A stretch of 39,403 nt of DNA, taken from positions 1-39,403 of the forward strand of contig CALJFB010000036.1 of NCBI GenBank assembly GCA_938073895.1. The letters run 5' to 3'. This DNA comes from an uncultured Flavobacteriaceae bacterium. Its GTDB lineage: Bacteria; Bacteroidota; Bacteroidia; Flavobacteriales; Flavobacteriaceae. Positions 26,388-35,358 of this stretch are shown piece after piece. Each line of letters begins with the position of its first letter. Within the stretch, counting starts at the first letter, position 1. Below the pieces are notes generated by a model that saw only the letters and a program-made list of their open reading frames with translations, was not told where the DNA came from and searched no databases. The translations under genes were made by a program, and so were the position numbers.

Positions 26388-27027
26388 AGAAGGTTTTAAA
26401 ATTATAGCAATTACATTTGTTACATGTATTAGTTTATTCTTACTAGCAGACAATTACATTAGCATAGATTGGATGAAATGGATTGCTTTTGCAGTTATTG
26501 GCTTTTTCTTATTTATAATACTTCAGTTTTTTAGAAATCCTAACAGAGCAACAGTAATAAACGACAACACCATTGTTTCTCCTGTAGACGGAAAAGTAGT
26601 TGTTATTGAAGAAGTTTACGAACCAGAATTCTTTAAAGACAAACGTTTACAAGTAAGCGTATTTATGTCTCCAATAAATGTTCACGTTACACGTTATCCA
26701 ATTGGCGGAAAAGTAACATACAGTAAATACCATCCAGGAAAGTATTTAGTGGCTTGGCATCCAAAAGCAAGTACGGAAAACGAACGTACAACTGTTGTTG
26801 TAGAAAACAGTACTGTAGGTCCTGTTTTATACAGACAAATTGCTGGTGCTTTAGCTAAGCGTATTGTTAATTATGCTAAAGTAGAAGATAACGCCATTCA
26901 AGGTTCTGACTCTGGATTTATTAAATTTGGATCAAGAGTAGATTTATACTTACCTATAGGTACTAACATTAGCGTAGCACTAAACCAAAAAGTAAAAGGT
27001 GGCGAATGTATAATTGCTAAAGCTTAA
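26377..27027 (+). CDS. psd: Phosphatidylserine decarboxylase, short (proenzyme) form
   Basis: The 216-residue protein converts phosphatidylserine to phosphatidylethanolamine. Two hydrophobic segments at the N terminus (about 8-24 and 34-52) anchor it. The processing site is Gly185-Ser186 in FIKFGSRVD, where self-cleavage makes the pyruvoyl group. His103 in MSPINVHVTRYP is a conserved catalytic-region residue. The length is that of the compact form rather than E. coli Psd (322 residues). It overlaps cdsA by 11 nt, so the two are translationally coupled. Confidence 0.93.
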   Translation: MFHKEGFKIIAITFVTCISLFLLADNYISIDWMKWIAFAVIGFFLFIILQFFRNPNRATVINDNTIVSPVDGKVVVIEEVYEPEFFKDKRLQVSVFMSPINVHVTRYPIGGKVTYSKYHPGKYLVAWHPKASTENERTTVVVENSTVGPVLYRQIAGALAKRIVNYAKVEDNAIQGSDSGFIKFGSRVDLYLPIGTNISVALNQKVKGGECIIAKA

Positions 27028-27028
27028 A

Positions 27029-27295
27029 ATGGTAAACGACGAACTAAATAAAACATTTGAAACTGCTGTTGCAACGGTAAATGCACATAAAGAGCTTTTT
27101 CCTGCCGATTTCTTATTACGTCTATACGCTTATTACAAAAAAGCGACCAATAACTATAGTAGACCTAGTAGTAGAGAACCAATTATTAATGCTTTTAAAA
27201 CAAATGCTTTATTTCAAATACAAAGCGTTTCTGAAGACGAAGCAAAACAACAGTATATAGATCTTGTTAATCAATATTTCTTATATAGAAAATAA
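27029..27295 (+). CDS. Acyl-CoA-binding protein
   Basis: The 88-residue protein is the size of a single ACBP domain, a four-helix bundle that binds long-chain acyl-CoA. Recognisable parts are LNKTFETAVATVNAHKELFPADFLL-like helices at the start, the LRLYAYYKKAT motif (about 27-37) and a C-terminal helix (DEAKQQYIDLVNQYFLYRK). The ATG at 27029, one base after the psd stop, is preferred over an ATG at 27014 inside psd. ACBPs are mainly eukaryotic but occur in some bacteria; here it is embedded in the phospholipid operon, which suits a role in supplying acyl-CoA. Confidence 0.88.
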   Translation: MVNDELNKTFETAVATVNAHKELFPADFLLRLYAYYKKATNNYSRPSSREPIINAFKTNALFQIQSVSEDEAKQQYIDLVNQYFLYRK

Positions 27296-27318
27296 CTATT
27301 TTGGATAAACTATATACA

Positions 27319-27636
27319 ATGCAAGCGCTATCGGGTTCAATTTTTGCATTATCAGGATTAATTACATTACTATTTCCTCCTAAAAAAATTAATTCTTTTT
27401 ATGGTTACAGAACTGCAAGTTCTATGAAAAACCAAGAGCAATGGAATTTTGCGCAACGTTATTCTTCTAAATTAATTATACTTTTAGGCACTATTTTAGC
27501 CCTATGTAGTTTTTTAGGTTTTATAATAAATATATCCGAACAGTTAGAATTGTTTTTAGGGTTTACAGCCTTAATTCTTACTGTATTACTACTACTCTAT
27601 CTTACTGAAAAAGCAATTAAGGCTAAATTTAAATAA
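27319..27636 (+). CDS. SdpI-family membrane protein
   Basis: The 105-residue protein has three hydrophobic helices (about 3-18, 48-68 and 76-96). The loop FYGYRTASSMKNQEQWNFAQRYSS (about 28-51) is the signature of the SdpI/YhfL family. B. subtilis SdpI gives immunity to a killing factor, but most relatives have no known role. The ATG at 27319 is used; a TTG at 27301 would add six residues. It is the last gene of the lipid operon. Confidence 0.8.
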   Translation: MQALSGSIFALSGLITLLFPPKKINSFYGYRTASSMKNQEQWNFAQRYSSKLIILLGTILALCSFLGFIINISEQLELFLGFTALILTVLLLLYLTEKAIKAKFK

Positions 27637-27764
27637 AAACTTGTACTTACCTAAAGTTATATTTTAAGTTAAATATATTTAAAAGTCGTCTGTTAAATAT
27701 TAAAACAGTTTCCTTCATTCTTAATATTATATCTAAATTTCTAAAGCTTCAAATTGTGTGCTTT

Positions 27765-29435
27765 TTAATTAATTAAAGCTTCACTTAACACTACATTACT
27801 AGAACCGTTTGGAAAGCTTATACCTAATAATGCAGAAATTGTAGGTGCAATACTAGTAATTTCAGTTTTATTAAACGTTTCGCCTTGCTTAATTCCGTTA
27901 CCATAAAACAATAACGGTACATGTGTATCGTAATTAAAACCTGAGCCATGTGTAGAACCTGTTTTTTTGTAAGAAATATAATTAGGATCAAACATAAAAA
28001 CAACATCTCCAGAATATTTTTGATTGTATCCATTTTGTAATAAGTAGGCCGAACCTTTTGTAAAGTCTGTAGTTAAAAGTGTTTTAGAACTGTACGCTTT
28101 GTAAACTGTGTTATAGGTTATAATCTCGTTTACAATTGCTTCCTCAATTACAGCTTTATTTAATCTATTTGATTTAATTAATTCTGTATCTAAAAACACC
28201 TGATCGTTACTAATTTTCTTAATTAAACCAGACACTTTAAATTGTTGGTCTAAAAACGCAGCTAACTTGTCTTCTATAACTTTCTCATTAACATATCCTG
28301 CTGGAATTTGCTTTGTTTTTAGATAAGTTGGGACATCTATAGCGCCATGATCTGCTGTTAAAAACAAGGTGTAATTATTTGTTCCGACATTAGTATCCAA
28401 AAAATTTAAAAAACGCTCTAAATCTTTATCTAATCTAATATATGTATCTTCAACCTCTTTAGAATTTACACCAAAATTATGCCCTACATAATCTGTACTC
28501 GAAAAACTTACTGTTAAAACGTCTGTAAATTCATCTTGACCTAAATCTTCATTTTTAATAGCTTCAATTGCAAAATCTGCCACTAAACTATTACCATAAG
28601 GTGTTGCTTTTATAATATCGAAAGGCTTTTTAACACGCGCTAATTCTTTTAAATTGTACGGAAAATTAGTTTGCTTCTTAAAACCATATTCAAAGTTATT
28701 TTTATCAGATCCACTTTCTGTATAAGTTTCTATTGGATATAAAGTATTCCATTCTTTTAAATAAGACTTTACCGTATTTGAGCTATTAAAATTTTGAACC
28801 CATTTTGGTAGATTAGACATATAATAAGAACTTGAAATAAAAACACCTTCGTTAGCGCCATGAAACCAATATGCTGCATTAGCACTATGTCCTGCAGGTA
28901 ATATAGCACCTCTATCTTTTATTGAAACACCAATAGTTTTTCCATTAAACTGAGTAAACAACCTATTCTCGTCTCCAAATGTGGTTGTTTTCATTCTATG
29001 AGGAGACATTAATCCAGCTTTATTTTTAGTGCCAACAGGTAAAACAGAACTGTCTCCAGCACAATAAACAGAAGTATTTTCGTATTTATCGTACCAACTA
29101 TTACCTATTATAGCATGAGTTTTTGGCGTAGTTCCAGTATAAATAGATGCGTGTCCAGGACCAGTATAAGTTGGTGTATAGTTAAAATGATTGTTTTTAA
29201 AGTTAAATCCATCATTCATTAAACGTTTAAAACCTCCATTTCCATATTTTGAATAGAATCTTGTTAGATAATCGTATCTCATTTGATCTACTACAATTCC
29301 AATTACCAATTTAGGTTTTGTTTTTTTAACCTTAATAGAAGTTAACGGTTTTTCTACTACAGTAACATTTGGATGCTTAACACTAATGCAACCAAAAGAA
29401 ACTAAAACAACTAAAAGGAGAACTAAATTTTTCAT
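27765..29435 (-). CDS. pafA: PafA-type alkaline phosphatase, lipoprotein
   Basis: The 556-residue protein is an alkaline-phosphatase superfamily enzyme that resembles Bacteroidota PafA, a phosphomonoesterase. It has a lipoprotein signal (FGC, Cys16). The metal-site Asp is in IVVDQMRYD (Asp50). The nucleophile is Thr91 in TYTGPGHAS. Asn112 lies 21 residues on, as in PafA, and Lys173/Arg175 in SIKDRGA match its phosphate clamp. Further metal ligands are in DYVGHNFG, TADHGA and GSTHGS. It should release phosphate from organic phosphates outside the cytoplasm. It is a single gene, divergent from the lipid transporter. Confidence 0.92.
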   Translation of the reverse strand: MKNLVLLLVVLVSFGCISVKHPNVTVVEKPLTSIKVKKTKPKLVIGIVVDQMRYDYLTRFYSKYGNGGFKRLMNDGFNFKNNHFNYTPTYTGPGHASIYTGTTPKTHAIIGNSWYDKYENTSVYCAGDSSVLPVGTKNKAGLMSPHRMKTTTFGDENRLFTQFNGKTIGVSIKDRGAILPAGHSANAAYWFHGANEGVFISSSYYMSNLPKWVQNFNSSNTVKSYLKEWNTLYPIETYTESGSDKNNFEYGFKKQTNFPYNLKELARVKKPFDIIKATPYGNSLVADFAIEAIKNEDLGQDEFTDVLTVSFSSTDYVGHNFGVNSKEVEDTYIRLDKDLERFLNFLDTNVGTNNYTLFLTADHGAIDVPTYLKTKQIPAGYVNEKVIEDKLAAFLDQQFKVSGLIKKISNDQVFLDTELIKSNRLNKAVIEEAIVNEIITYNTVYKAYSSKTLLTTDFTKGSAYLLQNGYNQKYSGDVVFMFDPNYISYKKTGSTHGSGFNYDTHVPLLFYGNGIKQGETFNKTEITSIAPTISALLGISFPNGSSNVVLSEALIN

Positions 29436-29454
29436 GAATCTATTTTTAATACTT

Positions 29455-29462
29455 CAAAAATA
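29455..29462 (-). promoter_or_regulatory. -7 box for pafA
   Basis: TATTTTTG on the minus strand matches TAnnTTTG and would give a leader of about 15 nt before the ATG at 29435. No good -33 TTTG is present. I see no obvious Pho-box-like direct repeat. Confidence 0.4.
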
Positions 29463-29540
29463 CTATTTTCTTATGGATGATTTATAATTTATAAGTTAAC
29501 AAGCCTTTAAATTTCATATTTTAGCAGTAATTAATAATAT

Positions 29541-30278
29541 ATGCAGTATTTACACAATTTTGGCGCTTATTTTTTGATGGTTATAGAAATGTTTCGAAAA
29601 CCAACAAAATGGTCAGTCATGAAAAAATTAATTTTAAAAGATATAGACGATTTAGTTATTGGCTCTATTGGAATTGTATCTTTTATAGCCTTTTTTGTTG
29701 GTGGCGTTATTACCATACAAACCGCTTTAAATATAGATAATCCACTAATACCAAAATCTTTAGTTGGTTTTGCTACTAGGCAATCTATTTTATTAGAATT
29801 TGCTCCTACCTTTATTTCTATAATTATGGCAGGAAAAGTAGGTTCATTTATTACATCTAGTATTGGAACAATGCGCGTTACGGAACAAATTGATGCCTTA
29901 GAAGTTATGGGAATTAACTCAATTAACTATTTAATTCTTCCAAAAGTTGTTGCTTTAACGCTATATCCTTTTGTAATATCTATTGCAATGTTTTTAGGGA
30001 TTTTTGGAGGCTATACGGCATGTGTTCTTGGTGGATACGCTACTTCCGAAGACTTTATTACTGGTGTTCAACTTGATTTTATACCTTTTCATATTGTATA
30101 TGCCTTTCTTAAAACATTTGTATTTGCTTTTATTTTAGCAACTGTTCCATCTTATTATGGTTATTATATGAAAGGTGGCGCATTAGAAGTTGGCCAAGCC
30201 AGCACAAGTTCTTTTGTATGGACTAGTGTTGCTATTATACTATTAAACTATATATTAACTCAATTACTTTTAAGCTAA
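29541..30278 (+). CDS. MlaE-family lipid ABC transporter permease
   Basis: The 245-residue protein is a MlaE/YrbE permease, which moves phospholipid across the inner membrane. It has five to six hydrophobic segments and the conserved blocks EFAPTFISIIMAGKVGSFIT (about 94-113) and GTMRVTEQIDALEVMGIN (about 117-134). Its stop overlaps the start of the ATPase gene by one base (TAATG), a sign of translational coupling. The expected MCE-domain partner (MlaD) is not in the window. Confidence 0.92.
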   Translation: MQYLHNFGAYFLMVIEMFRKPTKWSVMKKLILKDIDDLVIGSIGIVSFIAFFVGGVITIQTALNIDNPLIPKSLVGFATRQSILLEFAPTFISIIMAGKVGSFITSSIGTMRVTEQIDALEVMGINSINYLILPKVVALTLYPFVISIAMFLGIFGGYTACVLGGYATSEDFITGVQLDFIPFHIVYAFLKTFVFAFILATVPSYYGYYMKGGALEVGQASTSSFVWTSVAIILLNYILTQLLLS

Positions 30279-31039
30279 TGATAGAAGTTAAAGATTTACA
30301 AAAATCCTTTGGAGAAAATCATATTCTTAAAGGTGTTACAACTACTTTTGAGGCAGGAAAAACAAATCTAATTATTGGACAAAGTGGTTCGGGTAAAACC
30401 GTTTTTTTAAAGTGTCTTTTAGGTTTATTTGACTATGAAAAAGGAAGTATTTCTTACGATGGTAGAGTTTTTGCTCAGCTAAGCGAAGCTGAAAAACGCA
30501 CCATGAGAGCAGATATTGGTATGGTTTTTCAAGGCTCAGCTTTATTTGATTCTATGACTATTGCAGAAAACGTTATGTTTCCATTACGAATGTTTACAAA
30601 CCAAAGCAAAAGCGAAATGCAAGATCGTGTAGACTTTGTTTTAAATCGCGTAAACTTGTCAGATGCGCACAATAAAATGCCTAGCGAAGCTTCTGGTGGA
30701 ATGCAAAAACGTGTAGCTATTGCAAGAGCAATTGTAAATAAACCAAAATACCTTTTTTGTGACGAACCTAATTCTGGACTAGATCCTAAAACATCAATTG
30801 TTATAGATAATCTAATTAAAGAAATTACAGAAGAATATAATATTACAACTGTAATTAACTCTCATGATATGAACTCTGTAATGGAAATTGGTGAGAAAAT
30901 TGTATTTCTGCAATTAGGATTAAAAGAATGGGAAGGCACAAGACATGATATCTTTAAAACAGAAAACAAAGCCGTTACCGACTTTGTTTATTCTTCTAAT
31001 TTATTTAAAAAAGTACGTAAAATGTACTTAACAGAGTAA
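30278..31039 (+). CDS. MlaF-like ABC transporter ATPase
   Basis: The 253-residue ATPase powers the MlaE-like permease encoded just upstream. Walker A GQSGSGKT is at 34-41, the signature ASGGMQ at 138-143, Walker B YLFCDEP at 158-164, and the switch His at SHD (about 194-196). The variant signature SGGMQKR is that of MlaF rather than LSGGQ. Together with MlaE it likely maintains outer-membrane lipid asymmetry. The gene ends two bases before the stop of the convergent DUF389 gene. Confidence 0.94.
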   Translation: MIEVKDLQKSFGENHILKGVTTTFEAGKTNLIIGQSGSGKTVFLKCLLGLFDYEKGSISYDGRVFAQLSEAEKRTMRADIGMVFQGSALFDSMTIAENVMFPLRMFTNQSKSEMQDRVDFVLNRVNLSDAHNKMPSEASGGMQKRVAIARAIVNKPKYLFCDEPNSGLDPKTSIVIDNLIKEITEEYNITTVINSHDMNSVMEIGEKIVFLQLGLKEWEGTRHDIFKTENKAVTDFVYSSNLFKKVRKMYLTE

Positions 31040-31040
31040 A

Positions 31041-32522
31041 TTATTTTACTTGCTTAACTATTAAAGTGTCTAACTTTAGTTTTTGTTTTAACCAACGCGA
31101 CAGCTTATTTTTTTCACTAATAATCTGATTTAAATTAGTTATTGAATCTTTCCATTTAACAGTAAAAACAGTTATTGTATCCAAAGTCTTAAAATTAGAA
31201 TTAACTACTTTGGCATAAGAAAAGGATTCTAAACTTTCATAATTAATATTAACCTCTTTAGACAAATCCTCAAAAGGAATGGTTTCCTGCTCAAACTTAG
31301 ACAAGACTCTTACTTTATTCTCTAAGAATGTAATTTTTTGATGCTGGCTCATTAAATCTAAAGAATCTCTATTTCTAATTTGAGCCATATACTTTATATT
31401 ATCTAAATTTCTATCTCTATTCTGATTAACAACAAGTTTTACATTTTTCTCTAAAGCACTATAGGATTTTAATCTGCTTGAAATAACATCTATAGTAGAT
31501 TGTGGTATTTCGTCTAATCCAAATGTGTTTAACTCAATAACAGATGGTAATTCTTTAGAATCAACAAATGTAAACTTAGAGTTATCCTTAATATGCTCTG
31601 CATGTGGTAAAGCACTTAATTCATTTTGTATAAACAAACCTGCATCTCTGTTAAAATTGCTCTCTTTTAAGACCGTTAAAAAAGTTAAAACTGCAGGAAT
31701 CATAACCACTAACGCAAGTAAAGATGCAAATTGAGCAATACGTTTACGTTTTGCCGAATTTGCATATTTAAGCATTGGAAAACGTAAAATTTTTAAAACT
31801 AAAAAGGTAGCCAAAGCTATAAAAATAGTGTTAATGGTAAACAAATACATTGCACCTCTAAAGTAGTCAAAATTGCCTTTTGCTAATCCATAACCTGCAG
31901 TACATAAAGGTGGCATTAATGCTGTTGCAATTGCAACACCAAAAATTACAGACGCTATTGTTCCTTTTTTAGTACGTGCAATTATTAAAGCTAAACCACC
32001 AAAAAAGGCTATTAATACATCTCTAATATCTGGCTTAACACGACCTAATAATTCTATTGTATCTTCACTTAAAGGAAAAAATTTAAAAAACAAGAATGCT
32101 GTTAATAAACTTAGCACAATCATAGTTGCTAAATTTATAAGCGATTTTTTTAAGGTATCAATATCATTTATTGCAAGAGATAAACCTAGTCCTAAAATTG
32201 GACCCATTAAAGGCGAAATTAACATGGCGCCAATAACAACTGCTGTAGAATTTGCGTTTAAACCTATAGATGCAACAAAAATTGAACAAATTAAAATCCA
32301 TGCAGTTGCGCCTTTAAATGGTATATCTGCTTTTATAGCTTCTATGGTTGCATCTCGATCTGTATCGTCTCTAAAGTCTAATAAATCGTTTAAAAAAGTT
32401 TTTATACTAACAAATAATCCTGCCGCATCTTTTTTTACAGCATCTTTAGATTCTTGTACTGCTTTATCTTTAGCCTCTTCTGCTGAAGCGTCTTCAGAAA
32501 AATTAAATTTATTTTCTTCCAT
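31041..32522 (-). CDS. DUF389 membrane protein
   Basis: The 493-residue protein has a charged N-terminal region (about 1-70), a membrane domain (about 72-290) of five or more helices with the conserved small-residue motifs ANSTAVVIGAMLISPLMGPI and GVAIATALMPPLCTAGYGLA, and a soluble C-terminal region of about 190 residues. This is the DUF389 (TIGR00341-like) architecture. The function is unknown. manC lies 13 nt upstream on the same strand, so the two may be one transcript. Confidence 0.9.
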   Translation of the reverse strand: MEENKFNFSEDASAEEAKDKAVQESKDAVKKDAAGLFVSIKTFLNDLLDFRDDTDRDATIEAIKADIPFKGATAWILICSIFVASIGLNANSTAVVIGAMLISPLMGPILGLGLSLAINDIDTLKKSLINLATMIVLSLLTAFLFFKFFPLSEDTIELLGRVKPDIRDVLIAFFGGLALIIARTKKGTIASVIFGVAIATALMPPLCTAGYGLAKGNFDYFRGAMYLFTINTIFIALATFLVLKILRFPMLKYANSAKRKRIAQFASLLALVVMIPAVLTFLTVLKESNFNRDAGLFIQNELSALPHAEHIKDNSKFTFVDSKELPSVIELNTFGLDEIPQSTIDVISSRLKSYSALEKNVKLVVNQNRDRNLDNIKYMAQIRNRDSLDLMSQHQKITFLENKVRVLSKFEQETIPFEDLSKEVNINYESLESFSYAKVVNSNFKTLDTITVFTVKWKDSITNLNQIISEKNKLSRWLKQKLKLDTLIVKQVK

Positions 32523-32535
32523 AATCTATGTAATT

Positions 32536-33615
32536 TTAACCTAAATGATCTCCAAACTCATCTTTTACTTCTTGTCGTACTTTTTTAATATCTTGCTCTT
32601 TAGCTTTTGGATAAATTAATAAAACATCTTCTTTATCCACAATAATATAATTACTTAATCCATCTACAACAACAACTTTGTCTTTGTAGGTTTTAATCAT
32701 ATTTCCTTGTGCATTATTGGTTAATATTTTAGCATTAACCACTGCATTTTTGTTGTAATCCTTGTCTAACTTATCGTATAAGCTTCCCCAAGTTCCAAGA
32801 TCATTCCAGTCAAAAGTAGCAGGTAATACAAATACGTTAGGCGATTTTTCCAGAATAGCATAATCTACAGATATGTTTTCGGATTTGTTATAATTTTCTT
32901 GAATAAACTTTGATTCTTCTGGCGTATTATAAACCGCTTCAGCATCATTAAATAACTTAAATAATTCTGGTTGATTGTTTTCAAAAGCTTTTAAAACCGA
33001 ATTTACTGACCACACAAAAATACCTGCATTCCACAAGAAATTTCCTTTAGATAAAAAATTCTTAGCTGTTTTATAGTCTGGTTTCTCTCTAAATTGGGCA
33101 ACTTTCTTAACTGGATAATCATCGGCTTTATTAAACTCAATATATCCATAACCTGTATTAGGAAATGTAGGCTTTATACCTAAAGTCATTAATGCATCTT
33201 TTTGCTCACAAAATTGAAACGATTGTTTTACATTTTTATTAAATGCAGCCTCATCTTCAATCCAGTGATCGCTTGGAGCAACTAACATTAAAGCATCAGG
33301 ATTTAATTTCTTTATTTTAAGAGAAGCATATAAAATACAAGGTGCAGTATTACGCATTGCAGGTTCTAAAACAACTTGTTCTTTACTAATTTCTGGTAGT
33401 TGCTCTAAAACCAGATCGTTATAATCTTCATTTGTTAAAATGTAAATATTTTGTTTTGGGATAATATTAGATAACCTATTAAACGTTTTTTGAATTAAGG
33501 TTTCTCCAGTTCCAAGCATATCGTGAAATTGCTTAGGAAACGTTTTGGTACTTACAGGCCAAAAACGTGATCCAACGCCACCAGCCATTATTATTGCGTA
33601 ATAATTACTATTCAT
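32536..33615 (-). CDS. manC: Mannose-1-phosphate guanylyltransferase
   Basis: The 359-residue enzyme makes GDP-mannose for surface polysaccharides. The nucleotidyltransferase signature is MAGGVGSRFWPVSTKTFPKQ (10-29), with Lys28 of PKQ contacting the sugar nucleotide. APSDHWI (about 123-129) and a FVWNAGIFVW-like stretch (FLWNAGIFVWS, about 198-208) follow. There is no C-terminal cupin isomerase domain, so it is the monofunctional form. It lies upstream of the DUF389 gene. Confidence 0.93.
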   Translation of the reverse strand: MNSNYYAIIMAGGVGSRFWPVSTKTFPKQFHDMLGTGETLIQKTFNRLSNIIPKQNIYILTNEDYNDLVLEQLPEISKEQVVLEPAMRNTAPCILYASLKIKKLNPDALMLVAPSDHWIEDEAAFNKNVKQSFQFCEQKDALMTLGIKPTFPNTGYGYIEFNKADDYPVKKVAQFREKPDYKTAKNFLSKGNFLWNAGIFVWSVNSVLKAFENNQPELFKLFNDAEAVYNTPEESKFIQENYNKSENISVDYAILEKSPNVFVLPATFDWNDLGTWGSLYDKLDKDYNKNAVVNAKILTNNAQGNMIKTYKDKVVVVDGLSNYIIVDKEDVLLIYPKAKEQDIKKVRQEVKDEFGDHLG

Positions 33616-33681
33616 TCTTTTAATTTTCTAACTACGCAATATATAAATTCTGAAATTAATTAAGCCGTCTTTTTAAAGAAT

Positions 33682-34278
33682 TTAAGCCAACAACTCAACT
33701 TCTGCATTTGGATGAAATAAATACATTTTTCCTGAAGAGATTTCGACACATTCTATACGTTTTCGTCTAATTAAACCGCGTTTAAAAATCCTGCCATTTT
33801 TCATTTTAAAATTAGTTTCTAATGCTAATTCTGATACAGAAACAAAGTGACTTGGTGGATCGTATTTTTTTAATGCTGCAGATAATATTACATCTGTGTC
33901 GCTACTTGCTTTAGGATTTTTAAAATGGCGTGCTAAAAGTGGTAATAAATGATTTGGAAAAATAGTTGGATTTATAAATGGCAACATTAAATGCTGAAAC
34001 GTTTGCTTCCACTCCAATCCATGCGGTTTTATTGCTCTACCGTATTTTTTATACGTTTCAAAATGAGCAATCTCGTGGATAAGTGTAATTAAAAACCGAT
34101 AACTATTTAGGTTGTTATTTACTGTTATTTGATGCTTATTATTTGGTAAGCGTCTATAATCGCCATGTCTTGTTTTACGTTCGTTTTTTACAATTACAGA
34201 TAAATTATCGTAATCTAAAAGTGACAATACTTGCAAAAATGCAGCTTCAGGAATATGATGTTGTAATTGATTTATCAT
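33682..34278 (-). CDS. SprT-like zinc metalloprotein
   Basis: The 198-residue protein has a SprT-like domain with HEIAH at 68-72, followed by the third ligand region KPHGLEWK (about 83-90). The C-terminal part has basic strands (GRIFKRGLIRRKRIECVE) where other SprT proteins have a zinc ribbon, but here the cysteine pairs are missing. SprT-like domains occur in SPRTN/Wss1 proteases of DNA-protein crosslinks; the bacterial role is not known. It is a single gene upstream of manC, 66 nt apart. Confidence 0.87.
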   Translation of the reverse strand: MINQLQHHIPEAAFLQVLSLLDYDNLSVIVKNERKTRHGDYRRLPNNKHQITVNNNLNSYRFLITLIHEIAHFETYKKYGRAIKPHGLEWKQTFQHLMLPFINPTIFPNHLLPLLARHFKNPKASSDTDVILSAALKKYDPPSHFVSVSELALETNFKMKNGRIFKRGLIRRKRIECVEISSGKMYLFHPNAEVELLA

Positions 34279-34528
34279 GACGGTAAAAATAGTGTTTTAA
34301 AAAAATTTATAAAACCTATCTTAAAAATAAACACTATTAGATATTAGTTTTTAGTGTTTTTATAATTTAAGAAATACTAAATCTATTTAATTTTATGTTT
34401 TATAACACTAGTATTATTTTTTCTAAGCCACATCGTTTGGTGTATGAGTAGTAAGGTAATAAATATACAATAAATTTCGGGTTAGCACTTAGCCAAATTT
34501 GCAATTTAATTGTTACCTATAGGCTTTT

Positions 34529-35107
34529 TCATCGCAATATTTCTGTCAAATATACAATTCCAAAAATCCAACCTAAATACAATACCGAATATGTAAGCGA
34601 AAAAATTGCCGAAATTACGATATCTCCTTTTGTGTCTTTTGTTTTAGAAAATACAAGTCTTAAAGCTCTAAAAAATATCCAATAAAGCATAGCTAAAATT
34701 ATAAAAATCGAAATCCAAAAAAATACCTCCAATAAAATCAATAGTATAAATATCAAAATAGTCATTCCAATCCATAACAAAATGGACATAATTAATCCAC
34801 CAATTCCATCTCCAACTTCCATACTTGGCAAATCCGGTGTAGTTCCAGATTGAGCGATTAAATCTCCAGTTTTAAATTCTCTAAATTTTGGAAAATTATC
34901 TTTTAATCCGATGCCATAATAAAGTCCGTATGTCATAAACAGAAAAAGTGTAGTTCCGATTATTGAAAGTGACAGATATAAATTCGCTGTTATAGTTCGG
35001 TTGTAGTTTTCGCCAGTCAGTTATACAGTCAAAATTGTAATTCCTATTACAAGAAGCGAAACGATAAAAACTGACTTTCCTTTTAAATATGTCTTTTCGG
35101 CTTTCAC
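34529..35107 (-). pseudogene. Multi-pass membrane protein gene with an in-frame stop
   Basis: From a GTG at 35107 the minus-strand frame reads VKAEKTYLKGKSVFIV and a hydrophobic helix, then meets TAA at 35023-35021. The same frame continues with LTGENYNRTITANLYLSLS, another helix, and joins the 135-residue open part from the ATG at 34936 without a gap. That part has three to four more membrane segments and ends at 34529. So one base change (or an assembly error) splits a protein of about 192 residues after codon 28. The open part alone could still be made from 34936. A -7 box (TATCTTTG) is at 35152-35145. The protein family is not recognised. Confidence 0.7.
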
Positions 35108-35144
35108 GATGTTTTTTTAGCTTATGGGTAACGCTTTCATAACA

Positions 35145-35152
35145 CAAAGATA
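35145..35152 (-). promoter_or_regulatory. -7 box for the split membrane-protein gene
   Basis: TATCTTTG on the minus strand matches TAnnTTTG and would start RNA near 35140, about 33 nt upstream of the GTG at 35107. This agrees with that GTG being the original start. No TTTG is found at -33. Confidence 0.45.
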
Positions 35153-35358
35153 GCATTTAGGGAAAGTAAAAACGATTCGATAAAAAATTGAGTTTTCTAC
35201 TCAAAAATAAAAATATCAATTAATATATGATAACCATTATGGCATTCTGGATTTACGAGTTTAGAATCAATAATTTATAGATTTAAAAGTAGTTAGTTTT
35301 AAACACAATTTTTGCTATTACATTCTTAAAACATATAAACATTAAATCCTTCTTAAAA

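Noticed and set aside
27301-27318. TTG start for the SdpI-family gene
   Set aside because: The ATG at 27319 gives a complete protein that begins at the first membrane helix. The TTG start adds only six polar residues.
34896-35156. 86-codon minus-strand frame beginning MLSLCYESVTHK
   Set aside because: It overlaps the coding-like frame of the split membrane protein in another phase, has no hydrophobic pattern or domain, and is better explained as a shadow.
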